A DNA stretch of 64,000 nt from an uncultured Clostridia bacterium (GCA_947598585.1 CANQFK010000002.1:1-64000); one strand, 5' to 3'; positions 20,444 to 30,130 are shown, counted from the stretch's first letter. Program-made: numbers and translations. Notes: a model not told the origin generated them from the letters alone.

Positions 20444-21799
20444 ATGGAATCTGTAAGATTAAATTATAACAAATGCGCGGAACAAAGTTTTTCGCTTTTC
20501 ATAAACAATATAAACAGTAGCGGGGGCTTTAAACTGAGAGCGCACAACCCTGCCGACAATTCGATTTTGCAGGACAGGTATACGTTTACCAAGAATAAGT
20601 ACCGAATAAGCGTCGTTTACGAAACCAAGTCCCAAACCTTGATAGTGACGGCTCCCGACGCCGTTATGGGCGACGTTACCGCTCAATTGCCAAAAGATAT
20701 CGCGTCGAGATCGAACGACGAACATTCGGGCAAGCCCGCCGAACAAAAGACGCAGAATAAGGCGCGCCCCAATGCTCAGCCGAGAGCCAAGACGGAGGCG
20801 TCGTCGGACGTGAAAACGCCGAGAGCCAACGCCAAAAAAGCGGAACAAGCTCCCGACAATTCTTCGACTCCCGCTAAGACGCGACAAAAGATGGCGCAAA
20901 AGACAAATTCCAAAAAGGGCGCCCCCGTCGATAATGCCCCATCGGCAAATAAGGCGAACAAAAATGCAAAACGCCCGACCGCACAGCAAAAGGAGCAAAA
21001 CAAGTCGGTCGCGGAAAACACCTTTACGATAAAGAAGATATCGCCAGAGAAATTCGACGAATTGCTTAAAAAGATAAAAGCGAACAAGAATATGCGATAC
21101 AAGCAGGCTTCAACAAGCGGGATCGCAAAGGCATACGCCGTAAGTTCGCACGGCGACAAAGTGTTTGTCAAATACGAAAACGGCAATATAGAACTCAGCG
21201 GTTCGCGCGGCGATCTGTACGGCGAGATACAGCTGTATATGTCCCAGCTGAGCGACTACAAGACGGCTATCAAGACGCATATCAAGTACAGCGGTGAGGA
21301 AAAGAGGGCGCAGGATATCGAACGCCAACTCAAAAAGAAGTTGCCCGACGCGTTTGAATTTCTGTCCGATCAGTCAAAACTCGATCTTGCGATAGGCGTA
21401 ATAGACATAAACAATTCCGCAGTGGTACTGTCCGACTATTCCACGTTGCTCATACCGTGTTTCAGAGGATTGGAACGCCTTATATTCGATCTTCAACACG
21501 CGCAGGGCATAGTCGTAAAGATGATAGGACAAGCCTATGAAAAAGAGGACGGAAGATACGTCCTTAAATCGGGATACAGAAAGAAGATCCCCTCCGTCAT
21601 ATATGCCGAAGTTATGGCTGCGCTATATACCGAATACTTTCTCCAACGCAATTTTTATGCTCATTCGGACGGCGGTTACGACAATATAAGTCGCATCATT
21701 TCGGACAAAAAGCAGGTGCAGAGCATCTTCAACCACATTCTCGAAGTCATAAACTACAACGGCAAAAAACTCAGAGAGATTGGTTTCAGGATACAATAA
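20444..21799 (+). CDS. RnlA/LsoA-like HEPN ribonuclease, no adjacent antitoxin
   Basis: 451 residues from the ATG at 20444 (a TTG at 20414 lies inside the promoter). Residues 1-85 and about 191-275 look like two related alpha/beta repeats; a 100-residue Lys/Ala/Gln/Pro-rich disordered linker separates them; residues 285-451 form a helical domain. This last part carries R341-x2-E344 and R402-x4-H407, spaced as in the E. coli RnlA active site (R255/E258, R318/H323), a HEPN ribonuclease that degrades mRNA during phage infection. No RnlB-like gene lies on either side. The family call is from memory of RnlA and is fairly strong for the C-terminal part; the linker is unusual. Confidence 0.68.
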   Translation: MESVRLNYNKCAEQSFSLFINNINSSGGFKLRAHNPADNSILQDRYTFTKNKYRISVVYETKSQTLIVTAPDAVMGDVTAQLPKDIASRSNDEHSGKPAEQKTQNKARPNAQPRAKTEASSDVKTPRANAKKAEQAPDNSSTPAKTRQKMAQKTNSKKGAPVDNAPSANKANKNAKRPTAQQKEQNKSVAENTFTIKKISPEKFDELLKKIKANKNMRYKQASTSGIAKAYAVSSHGDKVFVKYENGNIELSGSRGDLYGEIQLYMSQLSDYKTAIKTHIKYSGEEKRAQDIERQLKKKLPDAFEFLSDQSKLDLAIGVIDINNSAVVLSDYSTLLIPCFRGLERLIFDLQHAQGIVVKMIGQAYEKEDGRYVLKSGYRKKIPSVIYAEVMAALYTEYFLQRNFYAHSDGGYDNISRIISDKKQVQSIFNHILEVINYNGKKLREIGFRIQ

Positions 21800-21834
21800 A
21801 AGATCGCACGGCTAAATAAATATCGATATTCGTA

Positions 21835-21865
21835 TCGGCTCCCCTCGGCGGGGGGCTTTTTTTAC
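21835..21865 (+). terminator. Terminator of the RnlA-like gene
   Basis: GCTCCCC-tcggc-GGGGGGC stem with one G-U pair followed by seven to eight T. Confidence 0.85.
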
Positions 21866-22018
21866 ATTTTTACGGCGGAATAACGCCGAAACATTTTTCA
21901 AAATAAAATTCACAATACGGCGGCAATGTCAATAAAATATATAATAAATCAATAAGCGAAAAAATTTGATTTGACAGGCTTAAAACGATTGAAAAATTAT
22001 GACAAATGGAGTAAAATA

Positions 22019-22855
22019 ATGAGTGAAAATGTTTCTTCGTTAAAGGACGTTCCGCTTGCCGATTTTTGCACTTATCATACGGGCGGCAAAGCGAGGTCGC
22101 TCAAAATAGTGTACGACGTAAACGGATTGCTTGAAACGGCTGTGGGGGATTTCGCAGTAATAGGTTGCGGCAGCAAACTTCTCATCTCGGACAGCGGTTA
22201 CGACGGCAAGGTCATTCTTATGAGGCTGTCGGGGATCGAACTCACCGAGCGAGGCGTTTATGCGTATGCGGGCGCGCCTTTGCCCGCGTTGGCTCGCTTT
22301 TGCGAAAACAATTCGCTCAAAGGGCTCGAATGGGCGTGCGGAATACCGGGGAGCGTAGGCGGCGCCGTCAAACTCAATGCGGGCGCATTCGGCAAAAGCA
22401 TTTCGGACGTTGTGGACTATGTGGACGTTCTGAAAGAAAGCAAACTCGTAAGACTAAGTAGGGACGAAATAAATTTCGGCTATCGCAGTTCGGACATTTC
22501 GTCGGTGATCGTGGGAGCGGGCTTTGCGCTAATAAGGACGGACGAGGACATGGCGGCGCTGAGAAAAAAATATTTTTCGCAACGTCGTGCGACTCAGCCG
22601 AGAGGATTCAGTTGCGGCTCAGTGTTCAAAAACGCAGACATGCCTGCGGGCAAGTATATCGAACAGGCGGGGCTGAAAGGTCTTGCGCATGGCGGAGCCG
22701 TTATCAGCGAAAAGCACGCAAACTTTATAATCAACACCGGTTTTGCCTCATCAAAGGACATTTTTACGCTTATACGAACGGTAAAGGCGGAAGTCAAAAG
22801 CAAATTCGACGTTTTGTTGCAAGAAGAAGTAATTTATCTGGGAGAGTTTTATTAG
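22019..22855 (+). CDS. murB: UDP-N-acetylenolpyruvoylglucosamine reductase
   Basis: NADPH- and FAD-dependent reduction that makes UDP-MurNAc for peptidoglycan. 278 residues from the ATG at 22019, which has GGAG eight bases upstream; a TTG at 21971 is part of a TTGACA box and is not used. Family motifs: YHTGGKA, GCGSKLLISD, WACGIPGSVGGAVKLNAGAFG, INFGYRSS, SCGSVFKN (active-site serine) and SEKHANFIIN. It is a short type IIb-like form. The PHP gene starts directly after the stop. Confidence 0.96.
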   Translation: MSENVSSLKDVPLADFCTYHTGGKARSLKIVYDVNGLLETAVGDFAVIGCGSKLLISDSGYDGKVILMRLSGIELTERGVYAYAGAPLPALARFCENNSLKGLEWACGIPGSVGGAVKLNAGAFGKSISDVVDYVDVLKESKLVRLSRDEINFGYRSSDISSVIVGAGFALIRTDEDMAALRKKYFSQRRATQPRGFSCGSVFKNADMPAGKYIEQAGLKGLAHGGAVISEKHANFIINTGFASSKDIFTLIRTVKAEVKSKFDVLLQEEVIYLGEFY

Positions 22856-23635
22856 ATGCCCATATTGGGAGATTATCATACGCATACAGTATTCAGCCAC
22901 GGGCACGGCAGCATAGAGGACAACGTGAAGGCGGCTATAAGCGGCGGCTTAAAAGAGATCGCCATAACCGATCACGGCTTTTATCATGACTTTTACGGTG
23001 TGCGTCGAATGGATCTCGGCAATATGATAGACGAAGTGAAGAGGCTCAGGAGCCAATATCCGCAGATAAAGATATATCTCGGCATAGAGGCAAACCTCGT
23101 GAGCAGTTCGGGAGATGTGGACATAGAGGAGTCGGACTACGAGTGGCTCGACGTGTTGATCTGCGGCTATCACAAGTGTACAAGCACTACTTCGATAAAG
23201 GAATATTGCAATTTTCTGTTGCCCAACTTCGTAAGCGGAATAACGAAATTCTCGGCAAAACAAGTGGTAAAAAACACCGACGCCTATATAAAGGCGCTCG
23301 AAAGATACAAGATCGATATTATTTCGCACCCCAACTACGGTATAAAGACCGACGTAAAGGAGATCGCCAAAGCTGCCGCCCATTACGGCACGCTGCTCGA
23401 ACTCAACGGCAAAAAGGTTTCCATGACGGACGAGGAGATAATGTCCGTTCTGGAAACGAACGTGGGACTTATAATAGATTCAGACGCTCATTCGCCCGAA
23501 AAGGTGGGGTATTTCGGAGTTCCGCTCTCCTATGTCGACAGGCTTAATATCCCAAAGGAACGGATAGCAAACTTCAACAAATTGCCCGTATTCAGGAGCA
23601 AAAATGAAAGAGCTGACGATAAAAGCAAAAGATGA
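22856..23635 (+). CDS. PHP-domain metal-dependent hydrolase
   Basis: 259 residues. The PHP metal motifs are present: DYHTHTVFSHGHGS (residues 6-19), ITDHGFYHD, GIEANL, ISHPNYG and DSDAHSPEKVG. It resembles YcdX/histidinol-phosphatase-like phosphoesterases. The substrate is unknown. It starts with no gap after murB and overlaps whiA by 32 bases. A PHP gene between murB and the RapZ-YvcK-WhiA cluster is common in Clostridia, but RapZ and YvcK are missing here. Confidence 0.88.
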   Translation: MPILGDYHTHTVFSHGHGSIEDNVKAAISGGLKEIAITDHGFYHDFYGVRRMDLGNMIDEVKRLRSQYPQIKIYLGIEANLVSSSGDVDIEESDYEWLDVLICGYHKCTSTTSIKEYCNFLLPNFVSGITKFSAKQVVKNTDAYIKALERYKIDIISHPNYGIKTDVKEIAKAAAHYGTLLELNGKKVSMTDEEIMSVLETNVGLIIDSDAHSPEKVGYFGVPLSYVDRLNIPKERIANFNKLPVFRSKNERADDKSKR

Positions 23636-24482
23636 AATAGCGACTGTCACGGAAAGCGATTGTTGCAATACCGCGTTGCTTTCGGCGCTCATACATTCCG
23701 CGGGTTCCATATCGTTCAGCAGCGAGGGAGTGGGCGTGTATCTTGTCAGCGAAAGCAAGAGCGTGCTCGATCTCGTATCCGCGCTTGTGGAGCGTCTTTA
23801 CGGGCAAAGCGGAACCGTCGGCAAAACGGACTACGAGATCCGCGGCGGAAAAACTCTCGAAATGCTCTTCGACCTCGGGATATTGACCTATTACGGCGAG
23901 GAGATAGGCGCAATGGCGGGCATAAACGGCTTTGTCGTGGCAAAGGAATGTTGCGCGAGAAATTATCTCAAAGGACTGTTCCTCGGTTGCGGCAGCGTTT
24001 CCGCCACAAAAAAATATCATCTCGAAATGACTTTTTCCACCGAAGATATGGCGGCGGACGTGTGCACTCTCATAGGCGGATTCGATATCACCGCGCGCAT
24101 GACCGTGCGCAAGGACAAGTTTGTCGTTTATATCAAAAGCGGCGACGCTATAAGCGACTTCCTTGCGCTCATAGGCGCGAACAAGGCGGTGCTCGAACTC
24201 AACAATACCGCGGCGCTCAGAATGGTCAATATGTACACCAATCGACGCATAAATTGCGATCTGGCTAACGCCGACAAAGTGGTGGAGGCAAGCCTTAGGC
24301 AAATAGCCGCCATAAAAAAGATATACTCGTCTATAACGGACGAAAAACTTTTAAAGACCGCCAAAGCGAGGCTGGACAACCCCGATTTCAGTTACGAGGC
24401 GTTGGCGGAGATCCTCGACGTCAGCAAGGGCTGCGTAAAATACAGGCTGAACAAGTTGACGGAAATGGCAAACGACAAATAA
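23604..24482 (+). CDS. whiA: WhiA DNA-binding regulator
   Basis: 292 residues. The N-terminal part is the degenerate LAGLIDADG-like fold of WhiA (SDCCNTALLSALIHSAGSIS, then YLKGLFLGCGSVSATKKYHLE). The C-terminal part is a helix-turn-helix (YEALAEILDVSKGCVKYRLNKL). WhiA affects division and chromosome segregation in Firmicutes and sporulation in actinomycetes. Its start lies inside the end of the PHP gene and dnaE follows after nine bases, so the unit is tightly coupled. Confidence 0.95.
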   Translation: MKELTIKAKDEIATVTESDCCNTALLSALIHSAGSISFSSEGVGVYLVSESKSVLDLVSALVERLYGQSGTVGKTDYEIRGGKTLEMLFDLGILTYYGEEIGAMAGINGFVVAKECCARNYLKGLFLGCGSVSATKKYHLEMTFSTEDMAADVCTLIGGFDITARMTVRKDKFVVYIKSGDAISDFLALIGANKAVLELNNTAALRMVNMYTNRRINCDLANADKVVEASLRQIAAIKKIYSSITDEKLLKTAKARLDNPDFSYEALAEILDVSKGCVKYRLNKLTEMANDK

Positions 24483-24491
24483 AGGAGAAAT

Positions 24492-27400
24492 ATGGCACAG
24501 GAATTCGCGCATCTTCATGTTCATACCGAATACAGCCTTTTGGACGGAGCGATCCGCCTCAACAAGGTCTTTTCGCATTGCGACGAACTTGGTATCAAGG
24601 CGGTCGCCATAACCGATCACGGCAATATGTACGGCGTTCTGGAATTTGTCAAGTGCGCCATAAGGTATACCGACGAAAAAGCCGATCCGTTTGAATTTAT
24701 AAGGGATAAGCGCGAATGTAAGGTCAAGCCCATTATAGGTTGCGAGGTCTATATGACCGAGGATATGAACGTCAAAGCGACCGATAGCGGCAAAATGCCC
24801 AAAAACAATCACCTCATCCTGCTTGCGAAAAACGAAACGGGCTACAAAAACCTCATAAAGCTCGTCAGCCTCGGCTATACCCAAGGATTTTACTATAAGC
24901 CGCGTATCGATTTCGAGCTGTTAAAGCGGCACAGCGACGGGCTTATTTGCCTTAGCGCGTGCCTTGCGGGCATAATTCCCCAAAGATTGCTTGTAGGCGA
25001 CTATGAGGGCGCCAACGAGTGGGCGGTAAGATTCAAAGAACTGTTCGGCGAAGATTTTTATATCGAGCTCCAAGACCACGGCATAGCGGAACAGCGGCGC
25101 ATTTTGCCCGCGCTCAGGGACATTGCAGTCAAAAACGGCATAAAAATGGTGGCGACAAACGACGCCCACTATCTCGAAAAGAAAGACGCGAAAATGCAAA
25201 AGGTGCTTCAATGTATCTCTTTTCGCAAGACCATGTCGCCCGACGAGGACGATATGCAGGGCTCCGCGAGCGAACTTGCGAGCGGCGACTATGCGTACTT
25301 TCCCACAAAGGAATTTTACCTTAAAAGCGGCGATCAGATGGCGGAACTGTTCAAGGGTTACGAGGGCGCAGTCACAAACACGCTCGAAATAGCGGACAAG
25401 TGTGATTTTCGCTTCTTCCGAAAGGAAAAATTGCTCCCAAGCTACACGCCGAGCGACGGTAGCGAACCGTACGAATTTTTGCGCAAAATGTGCTTCGACG
25501 GGCTCAAAAGGAAATACGGCGAACTCACTCGGGAGATCCTCGACAGGGCGGAATACGAACTCGGCGTAATAAAAAAGCTGGGATTTGTGGACTATTTCCT
25601 TATAGTATGGGACTTCATACACTTTTCCGAAACGCACGACGTTCCCGTGGGACCGGGACGAGGCAGCGGCGTGGGCAGTATCGTTGCATACGCGATAGGC
25701 ATAACAAAGGTCGATCCGCTTAAATATTCGCTCATATTCGAACGATTTCTCAACGAAGAGCGCGTAAGCAATCCCGATTTCGATATAGACTTTTGCGTTG
25801 ACGGGCGCGAACGCGTCATTCAATATGTAATAGAAAAATATCACGAGCCAAACGTTTCGCAGATAGTGACGTTCGGCACGCTTGCGGCAAAAGCCGCGGT
25901 CAAAGACGTGGGCAGAGTATTCAATCAAACCTTTGCCGACGTGGACAAGATAACCAAACTCATGCCCAAAATGATGGGCAAACTTCACATCGAGGACCTG
26001 TTGGGGCTAAATGAGAAAAAAAAGAGCGACGTCAATCCCGTCATTCCCGATCTCGTCGAACTGTACAATAACGACCCGATGAGCAAAAAGATCCTCGATA
26101 TGGCAATGCAGATAGAGGGAATGCCCAGACAGACGGGCATGCATGCGGCGGGCGTCATAATATGTAAGGACGTGATCTCGGACCACGTTCCCATGGCAAT
26201 GTCGGGCGACGGAATAGTCACCACTCAGTTCAACATGATAGAGTGCGAGGAGCTCGGACTGTTAAAGATGGACTTTTTGGGACTGAGGACTCTTACCGAC
26301 ATAAACAAGGCGGTCAAATACGTCAAGCAGACCAAGGGGATCGACCTCGACTTTTACGCCATGGGCTATGACGATCCCGAAGTTTACAAGCTGATAAGCG
26401 ACGGCGACACGCACGCCGTGTTCCAACTCGAAGGCGAGGGGATAAAGCGCTTTATGCGCGATCTTCGCCCGACTTCGCTCGAAGACGTAATAGCGGGAAT
26501 TTCGCTCTATCGTCCGGGTCCTATGGATAAGATAGGCATTTATGTATACAACAAGCGTCACCCCGACGAGATAGTTTACGATCACCCGCTTCTCGAACCT
26601 ATCCTCAAAGTCACATACGGCATAATGGTCTATCAGGAGCAGGTAATGGAGATCGTGCGAAAACTTGCGGGCTATTCGTTCGGACGCGCGGACATAGTGC
26701 GACGAATGATGGCGAAAAAGAAAATGGCGGCGATGCAAAAGGAGCGGGAGATATTCATCAACGGCGACGGAAAAAATATCAACGGGTGCCTGAAAAACGG
26801 CGTTTCGGCTGAGATCGCCAACAAAATTTTCGACGACATGATAAGTTTCGCGTCGTATGCGTTCAACAAATCCCATGCCGCCGCGTATGCCGTGCTTGCC
26901 TACCAGACGGCGTATCTAAAACGCTATCACACGGTGGAATTTATCACCGCGGTGCTCAACAATCGCATAGATTCCATCGAGGAGATAACCAACTATCTGA
27001 CATATCTCAAAAACAGAAATATCCCCGTACTTCCTCCCAATATCAACAAGTCATATCCCGATTTTGCGGTCGAGAACGGCGGAGTCCGAATAGGCATGGC
27101 GGCGATAAAGAATGTCGGACATTCGGTGGTGGAGGAGATAGTCAAAGAGCGCGAGGAAAACGGCGAATTCAAATCGTTTGTGAAATTCGTCGAAAGAATG
27201 GCGGAGCGGGCAAAGCGAAGCAAACAACAGGGATCAAACGGAGCCGCTCTCAACAAGAAAATGCTCGAAAACCTCATTTTTGCGGGTACATTCGACTGTT
27301 TCGGCAACACGCGAAGCGAACTTATAGCCGTTTACGAAACGGTGCTCGACCGTGCAAACAAGGACGTCAACGCGCGTGCGTCGGGGCAATTCTCCTTTTT

Positions 27401-28157
27401 CGACATGGACGAAAGCGCCGAATTTGTCATTCCAAAACGCAAGGAGTATCCGCGCATGGAGAAGTTGCGCATGGAAAAACTTGTTGCGGGCGTGTATCTT
27501 ACGGGACATCCGCTCGAAGAATATCGCGCCGAACTCGAAGAATTTCCGTACAACTCATCGATGCTGACCGTAAAGGCGGACGGCGACAAAAAGGAAGATA
27601 TTTCCGACGATGAGGAGGAAAACAAGGATTTCGACGCGCCCGAAATAAACGAAAACACAAGGCTTACTCTCGGCGGCATGCTGGTGGAGGCAGAACGAAA
27701 ATTCAGCAAAAGCGGAAAAGAATTCGGAGTAGCTAAACTCGAAGATCTGTACGGCACGGTGGATATCATGCTTACGGGCTTTAAGATGAGCAAATACAAG
27801 AGCTTATGGCAGAGCGAAAGATTGGTAAAAATAACAGGCCGACCGTCTATCAAAGAGGACAGTATCACCGTTTGGGCGGACACGGTCGAGCCGTGGGAGA
27901 TCGAAAAAAAGCAGGAGCAGGTCAAAACGAATAAAATGCTTTGCCTGTACATGAGTTTCGAGGCGATAGAGCAAAAGACGTTCGACGATATCCTCGACGT
28001 GCTTACGGCGTATCCGGGCGACGACGAGGTATATATAAAGAACACCGATGACGACAAGGTTTCCCGCATAGGAACAAAGGTCAACGCTTGCGAAATGCTC
28101 AAAGGCGAACTCTTCGGAGTGAGCGGCGTAAATAATGTCGAGATTTTCGGCAAATAA
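24492..28157 (+). CDS. dnaE: DNA polymerase III alpha subunit, DnaE type
   Basis: 1221 residues. The N-terminal PHP domain looks metal-competent (HLHVHTEYSLLDG near residue 7, ITDHGNMYG, NDAHYL). The palm has GPGRGSGVGSIVAYAIGIT and the catalytic PDFDIDFC aspartates, then the finger region (MDFLGLRTLTD, VFQLEGEGIKRFMRDLRP) and a helix-hairpin-helix. The C-terminal OB domain starts around residue 1050 (TRLTLGGML). Since polC at 62044 lacks a polymerase, this may be the main replicative polymerase, unless another polC exists elsewhere. GGAG precedes the ATG. Confidence 0.97.
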   Translation: MAQEFAHLHVHTEYSLLDGAIRLNKVFSHCDELGIKAVAITDHGNMYGVLEFVKCAIRYTDEKADPFEFIRDKRECKVKPIIGCEVYMTEDMNVKATDSGKMPKNNHLILLAKNETGYKNLIKLVSLGYTQGFYYKPRIDFELLKRHSDGLICLSACLAGIIPQRLLVGDYEGANEWAVRFKELFGEDFYIELQDHGIAEQRRILPALRDIAVKNGIKMVATNDAHYLEKKDAKMQKVLQCISFRKTMSPDEDDMQGSASELASGDYAYFPTKEFYLKSGDQMAELFKGYEGAVTNTLEIADKCDFRFFRKEKLLPSYTPSDGSEPYEFLRKMCFDGLKRKYGELTREILDRAEYELGVIKKLGFVDYFLIVWDFIHFSETHDVPVGPGRGSGVGSIVAYAIGITKVDPLKYSLIFERFLNEERVSNPDFDIDFCVDGRERVIQYVIEKYHEPNVSQIVTFGTLAAKAAVKDVGRVFNQTFADVDKITKLMPKMMGKLHIEDLLGLNEKKKSDVNPVIPDLVELYNNDPMSKKILDMAMQIEGMPRQTGMHAAGVIICKDVISDHVPMAMSGDGIVTTQFNMIECEELGLLKMDFLGLRTLTDINKAVKYVKQTKGIDLDFYAMGYDDPEVYKLISDGDTHAVFQLEGEGIKRFMRDLRPTSLEDVIAGISLYRPGPMDKIGIYVYNKRHPDEIVYDHPLLEPILKVTYGIMVYQEQVMEIVRKLAGYSFGRADIVRRMMAKKKMAAMQKEREIFINGDGKNINGCLKNGVSAEIANKIFDDMISFASYAFNKSHAAAYAVLAYQTAYLKRYHTVEFITAVLNNRIDSIEEITNYLTYLKNRNIPVLPPNINKSYPDFAVENGGVRIGMAAIKNVGHSVVEEIVKEREENGEFKSFVKFVERMAERAKRSKQQGSNGAALNKKMLENLIFAGTFDCFGNTRSELIAVYETVLDRANKDVNARASGQFSFFDMDESAEFVIPKRKEYPRMEKLRMEKLVAGVYLTGHPLEEYRAELEEFPYNSSMLTVKADGDKKEDISDDEEENKDFDAPEINENTRLTLGGMLVEAERKFSKSGKEFGVAKLEDLYGTVDIMLTGFKMSKYKSLWQSERLVKITGRPSIKEDSITVWADTVEPWEIEKKQEQVKTNKMLCLYMSFEAIEQKTFDDILDVLTAYPGDDEVYIKNTDDDKVSRIGTKVNACEMLKGELFGVSGVNNVEIFGK

Positions 28158-28173
28158 TAACGGAGGATAATTT

Positions 28174-29151
28174 ATGAAAAAGATCGCGGTACTTACAAGC
28201 GGCGGCGACGCACCGGGCATGAACGCTGCCATAAGATCGGTAGTCAGATACGGGATAAGCGAGGGCATGGAAGTGTTCGGTATAGAACGCGGATATGCGG
28301 GACTTATCGAAAATATATTTTTGCCCATGACAATGCGCAGCGTTTCGGACATAATCCAAAGGGGCGGGACCATTTTGAGGACGGCTCGTTCTCCCGAATT
28401 TTACACCGAGCAAGGACGCGAACTCGGAGTCAAGTTCCTCAAAAAGCGCGGGATAGAGGGCGTGATAGTCATAGGCGGCGACGGCTCGTTCCGCGGCGCG
28501 GAGGCGCTCTCGAAAATGGGCATACCTACGATCGGTATTCCGGGCACGATAGACAACGATCTTGCTTATACGGAGTACACGCTCGGATTCGACACGGCGT
28601 GCAATACCGTCCTCGACGCCATAAACAAGCTGCGTGACACGATGAGTTCGCACGACCGAATATGTATAATAGAGGTAATGGGGCGAAATTGCGGCGATAT
28701 AGCGCTTCACGCGGGTCTGGGCGGCGGTGCGGAGATAGTGCTCGTGCCCGAAGTTCCCATGACCTATCTCGAAATACTCGATCGCCTTAACGAGGATCGC
28801 AGCAAGGGCAAATACAGCAGCATAATCGTCATAGCAGAGGGCGTGGGCAAGGCGGAAGAACTTCGCGCAAAGATAAAGGAGAGTTTGGGCGCCGCTGTTC
28901 GTGCGACCGTGCTCGGACATTTGCAGCGAGGCGGTTCGCCGTCGTGCAGGGACAGGTACCTCGGTACTTGCTGGGGCGTTCAGGCGGTAAAGCTATTGAA
29001 AAACGGCATAGGCAACAGAGTGGTCGGTATTCGCGACAACCGCTTTATCGATATGGATATCGACAAAGCTATGGCGATGAAAAAGGAGTTCAATTACGAA
29101 CTTTACGATATGGCTAACGTTGTTTCGAATTCGGTAAGTCATAACGTTTAG
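28174..29151 (+). CDS. pfkA: ATP-dependent 6-phosphofructokinase
   Basis: Makes fructose 1,6-bisphosphate in glycolysis. 325 residues, close to the 319-320 of classical bacterial PfkA. Motifs: GGDAPGMNA (residues 10-18), VIGGDGSFRGA, GIPGTIDNDLAYTEYTLGFDTA with the catalytic aspartate, EVMGRNCGDIA and HLQRGGSPSCRDR. It follows dnaE after 16 bases with a GGAGG site. Gly/Asp in the GGDG(S) region suggests ATP rather than pyrophosphate use. Confidence 0.97.
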   Translation: MKKIAVLTSGGDAPGMNAAIRSVVRYGISEGMEVFGIERGYAGLIENIFLPMTMRSVSDIIQRGGTILRTARSPEFYTEQGRELGVKFLKKRGIEGVIVIGGDGSFRGAEALSKMGIPTIGIPGTIDNDLAYTEYTLGFDTACNTVLDAINKLRDTMSSHDRICIIEVMGRNCGDIALHAGLGGGAEIVLVPEVPMTYLEILDRLNEDRSKGKYSSIIVIAEGVGKAEELRAKIKESLGAAVRATVLGHLQRGGSPSCRDRYLGTCWGVQAVKLLKNGIGNRVVGIRDNRFIDMDIDKAMAMKKEFNYELYDMANVVSNSVSHNV

Positions 29152-29172
29152 TTTTTTTATAGAGGGGGAGAG

Positions 29173-29928
29173 ATGTTTGAATGGAGTAAGGGGGACGCGC
29201 TCGTCCTGCCGCTTGCTTTGGCTTTTATTATAGCTACGGGCGTTGTTTTGCGCATTTTTTTGAGGGGAAAGAGCGAAAAGGTAAGGAGCGTTCCGCTGAA
29301 AGTTCTGGCGATCTTCATAGTCGTGCTCGAAGTTTGCAAACAGATCTACTACAATGTTTTCGAGCCGTTTACATATTACATTTTGCCGCTTCACTTTTGT
29401 TCGACGTTTATATGGCTTATGCCGCTTGCGCAGTTTACAACGGGTAGGGCGCGTCAATTTTTCAAACCTATGCCGATATGTTATTCGCTTATGGTAATAG
29501 CGCTCATTTACGCGTATCCGCGAGTGTTGCTCGGCAATTCTACGGCAGACGTTTTCGGCAGCTTTCACAATCTCCATACTTTGTTGTTTCACCATTGTAT
29601 GGTCGCATATTTCGTGTTTTCGGTTCTTCTCGAAGATTACAGACCGCAAAAAAGCGATTGGTTGCCGCTCGTTTTAGGCGTTGTCTTTTACGCGCTCTAT
29701 GCCGTCCCCGCCGCTTACGCCTTGAATGTGAATTATGTAAATATACTCAGGAGCGACTTCGCGCCTTTCGAGCGCATACGGATCTCGGCGGGGCAGGTCG
29801 TGTACAACGCTTTGCTTTTTGCCGTGGCGGTCGCCGCCGCTTGCGCTATATGGGGAATTTATTACGCGCTTTATAGGCTGTGCGACATTCGACGTCAAAA
29901 AAGTTTTCTTAAAGACGAAGCCGCTTAA
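29173..29928 (+). CDS. YwaF/TMEM164-like membrane protein
   Basis: 251 residues with about seven hydrophobic helices. It carries the conserved features of the YwaF (TIGR02206) group: LPLHFCSTFIWLMPLAQF after helix 2 and the SFHNLHTLLFHH histidine cluster around residues 136-147. The eukaryotic relative TMEM164 acts as an acyltransferase; the bacterial function is not established. A purine-rich ribosome site precedes the ATG, 21 bases after pfkA. Confidence 0.75.
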   Translation: MFEWSKGDALVLPLALAFIIATGVVLRIFLRGKSEKVRSVPLKVLAIFIVVLEVCKQIYYNVFEPFTYYILPLHFCSTFIWLMPLAQFTTGRARQFFKPMPICYSLMVIALIYAYPRVLLGNSTADVFGSFHNLHTLLFHHCMVAYFVFSVLLEDYRPQKSDWLPLVLGVVFYALYAVPAAYALNVNYVNILRSDFAPFERIRISAGQVVYNALLFAVAVAAACAIWGIYYALYRLCDIRRQKSFLKDEAA

Positions 29929-29953
29929 AGTTCGATACTCCCGCTGAATTTTG

Positions 29954-29982
29954 TTGACAAACACCGCCATATACTGTATAAT
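29954..29982 (+). promoter_or_regulatory. tRNA-Arg promoter
   Basis: Perfect TTGACA (29954-29959), 17-bp spacer, perfect TATAAT (29977-29982), with the tRNA 5' end 11 bases later. Confidence 0.9.
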
Positions 29983-29992
29983 GTTAAGGCTT

Positions 29993-30067
29993 GCTTCCGT
30001 AGTTAAATGGATATAACTTTCCCCTCCTAAGGGAAGATTAGCAGTTCGATCCTGCTCGGGAGTACCA
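29993..30067 (+). tRNA. tRNA-Arg (anticodon CCT)
   Basis: The acceptor GCTTCCG pairs with CGGGAGT (G-U pairs allowed), followed by A and an encoded CCA. The anticodon arm TTCCC-CTCCTAA-GGGAA gives CCT, reading AGG. The T-arm is CAGTTCGATCCTG. The D-loop is short. It has its own consensus promoter and terminator. Confidence 0.94.
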
Positions 30068-30130
30068 AATGATAATAATCCGAACCTTGTAGTGCCTGTT
30101 GGCGACGGGTTCGGATTTATCATTTTCTTC
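30068..30130 (+). terminator. Terminator of tRNA-Arg
   Basis: AATGATAA-t-AATCCGAACC (30068-30086) pairs with GGTTCGGATT-TATCATT (30108-30124), followed by TTTCTTC. Confidence 0.85.
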
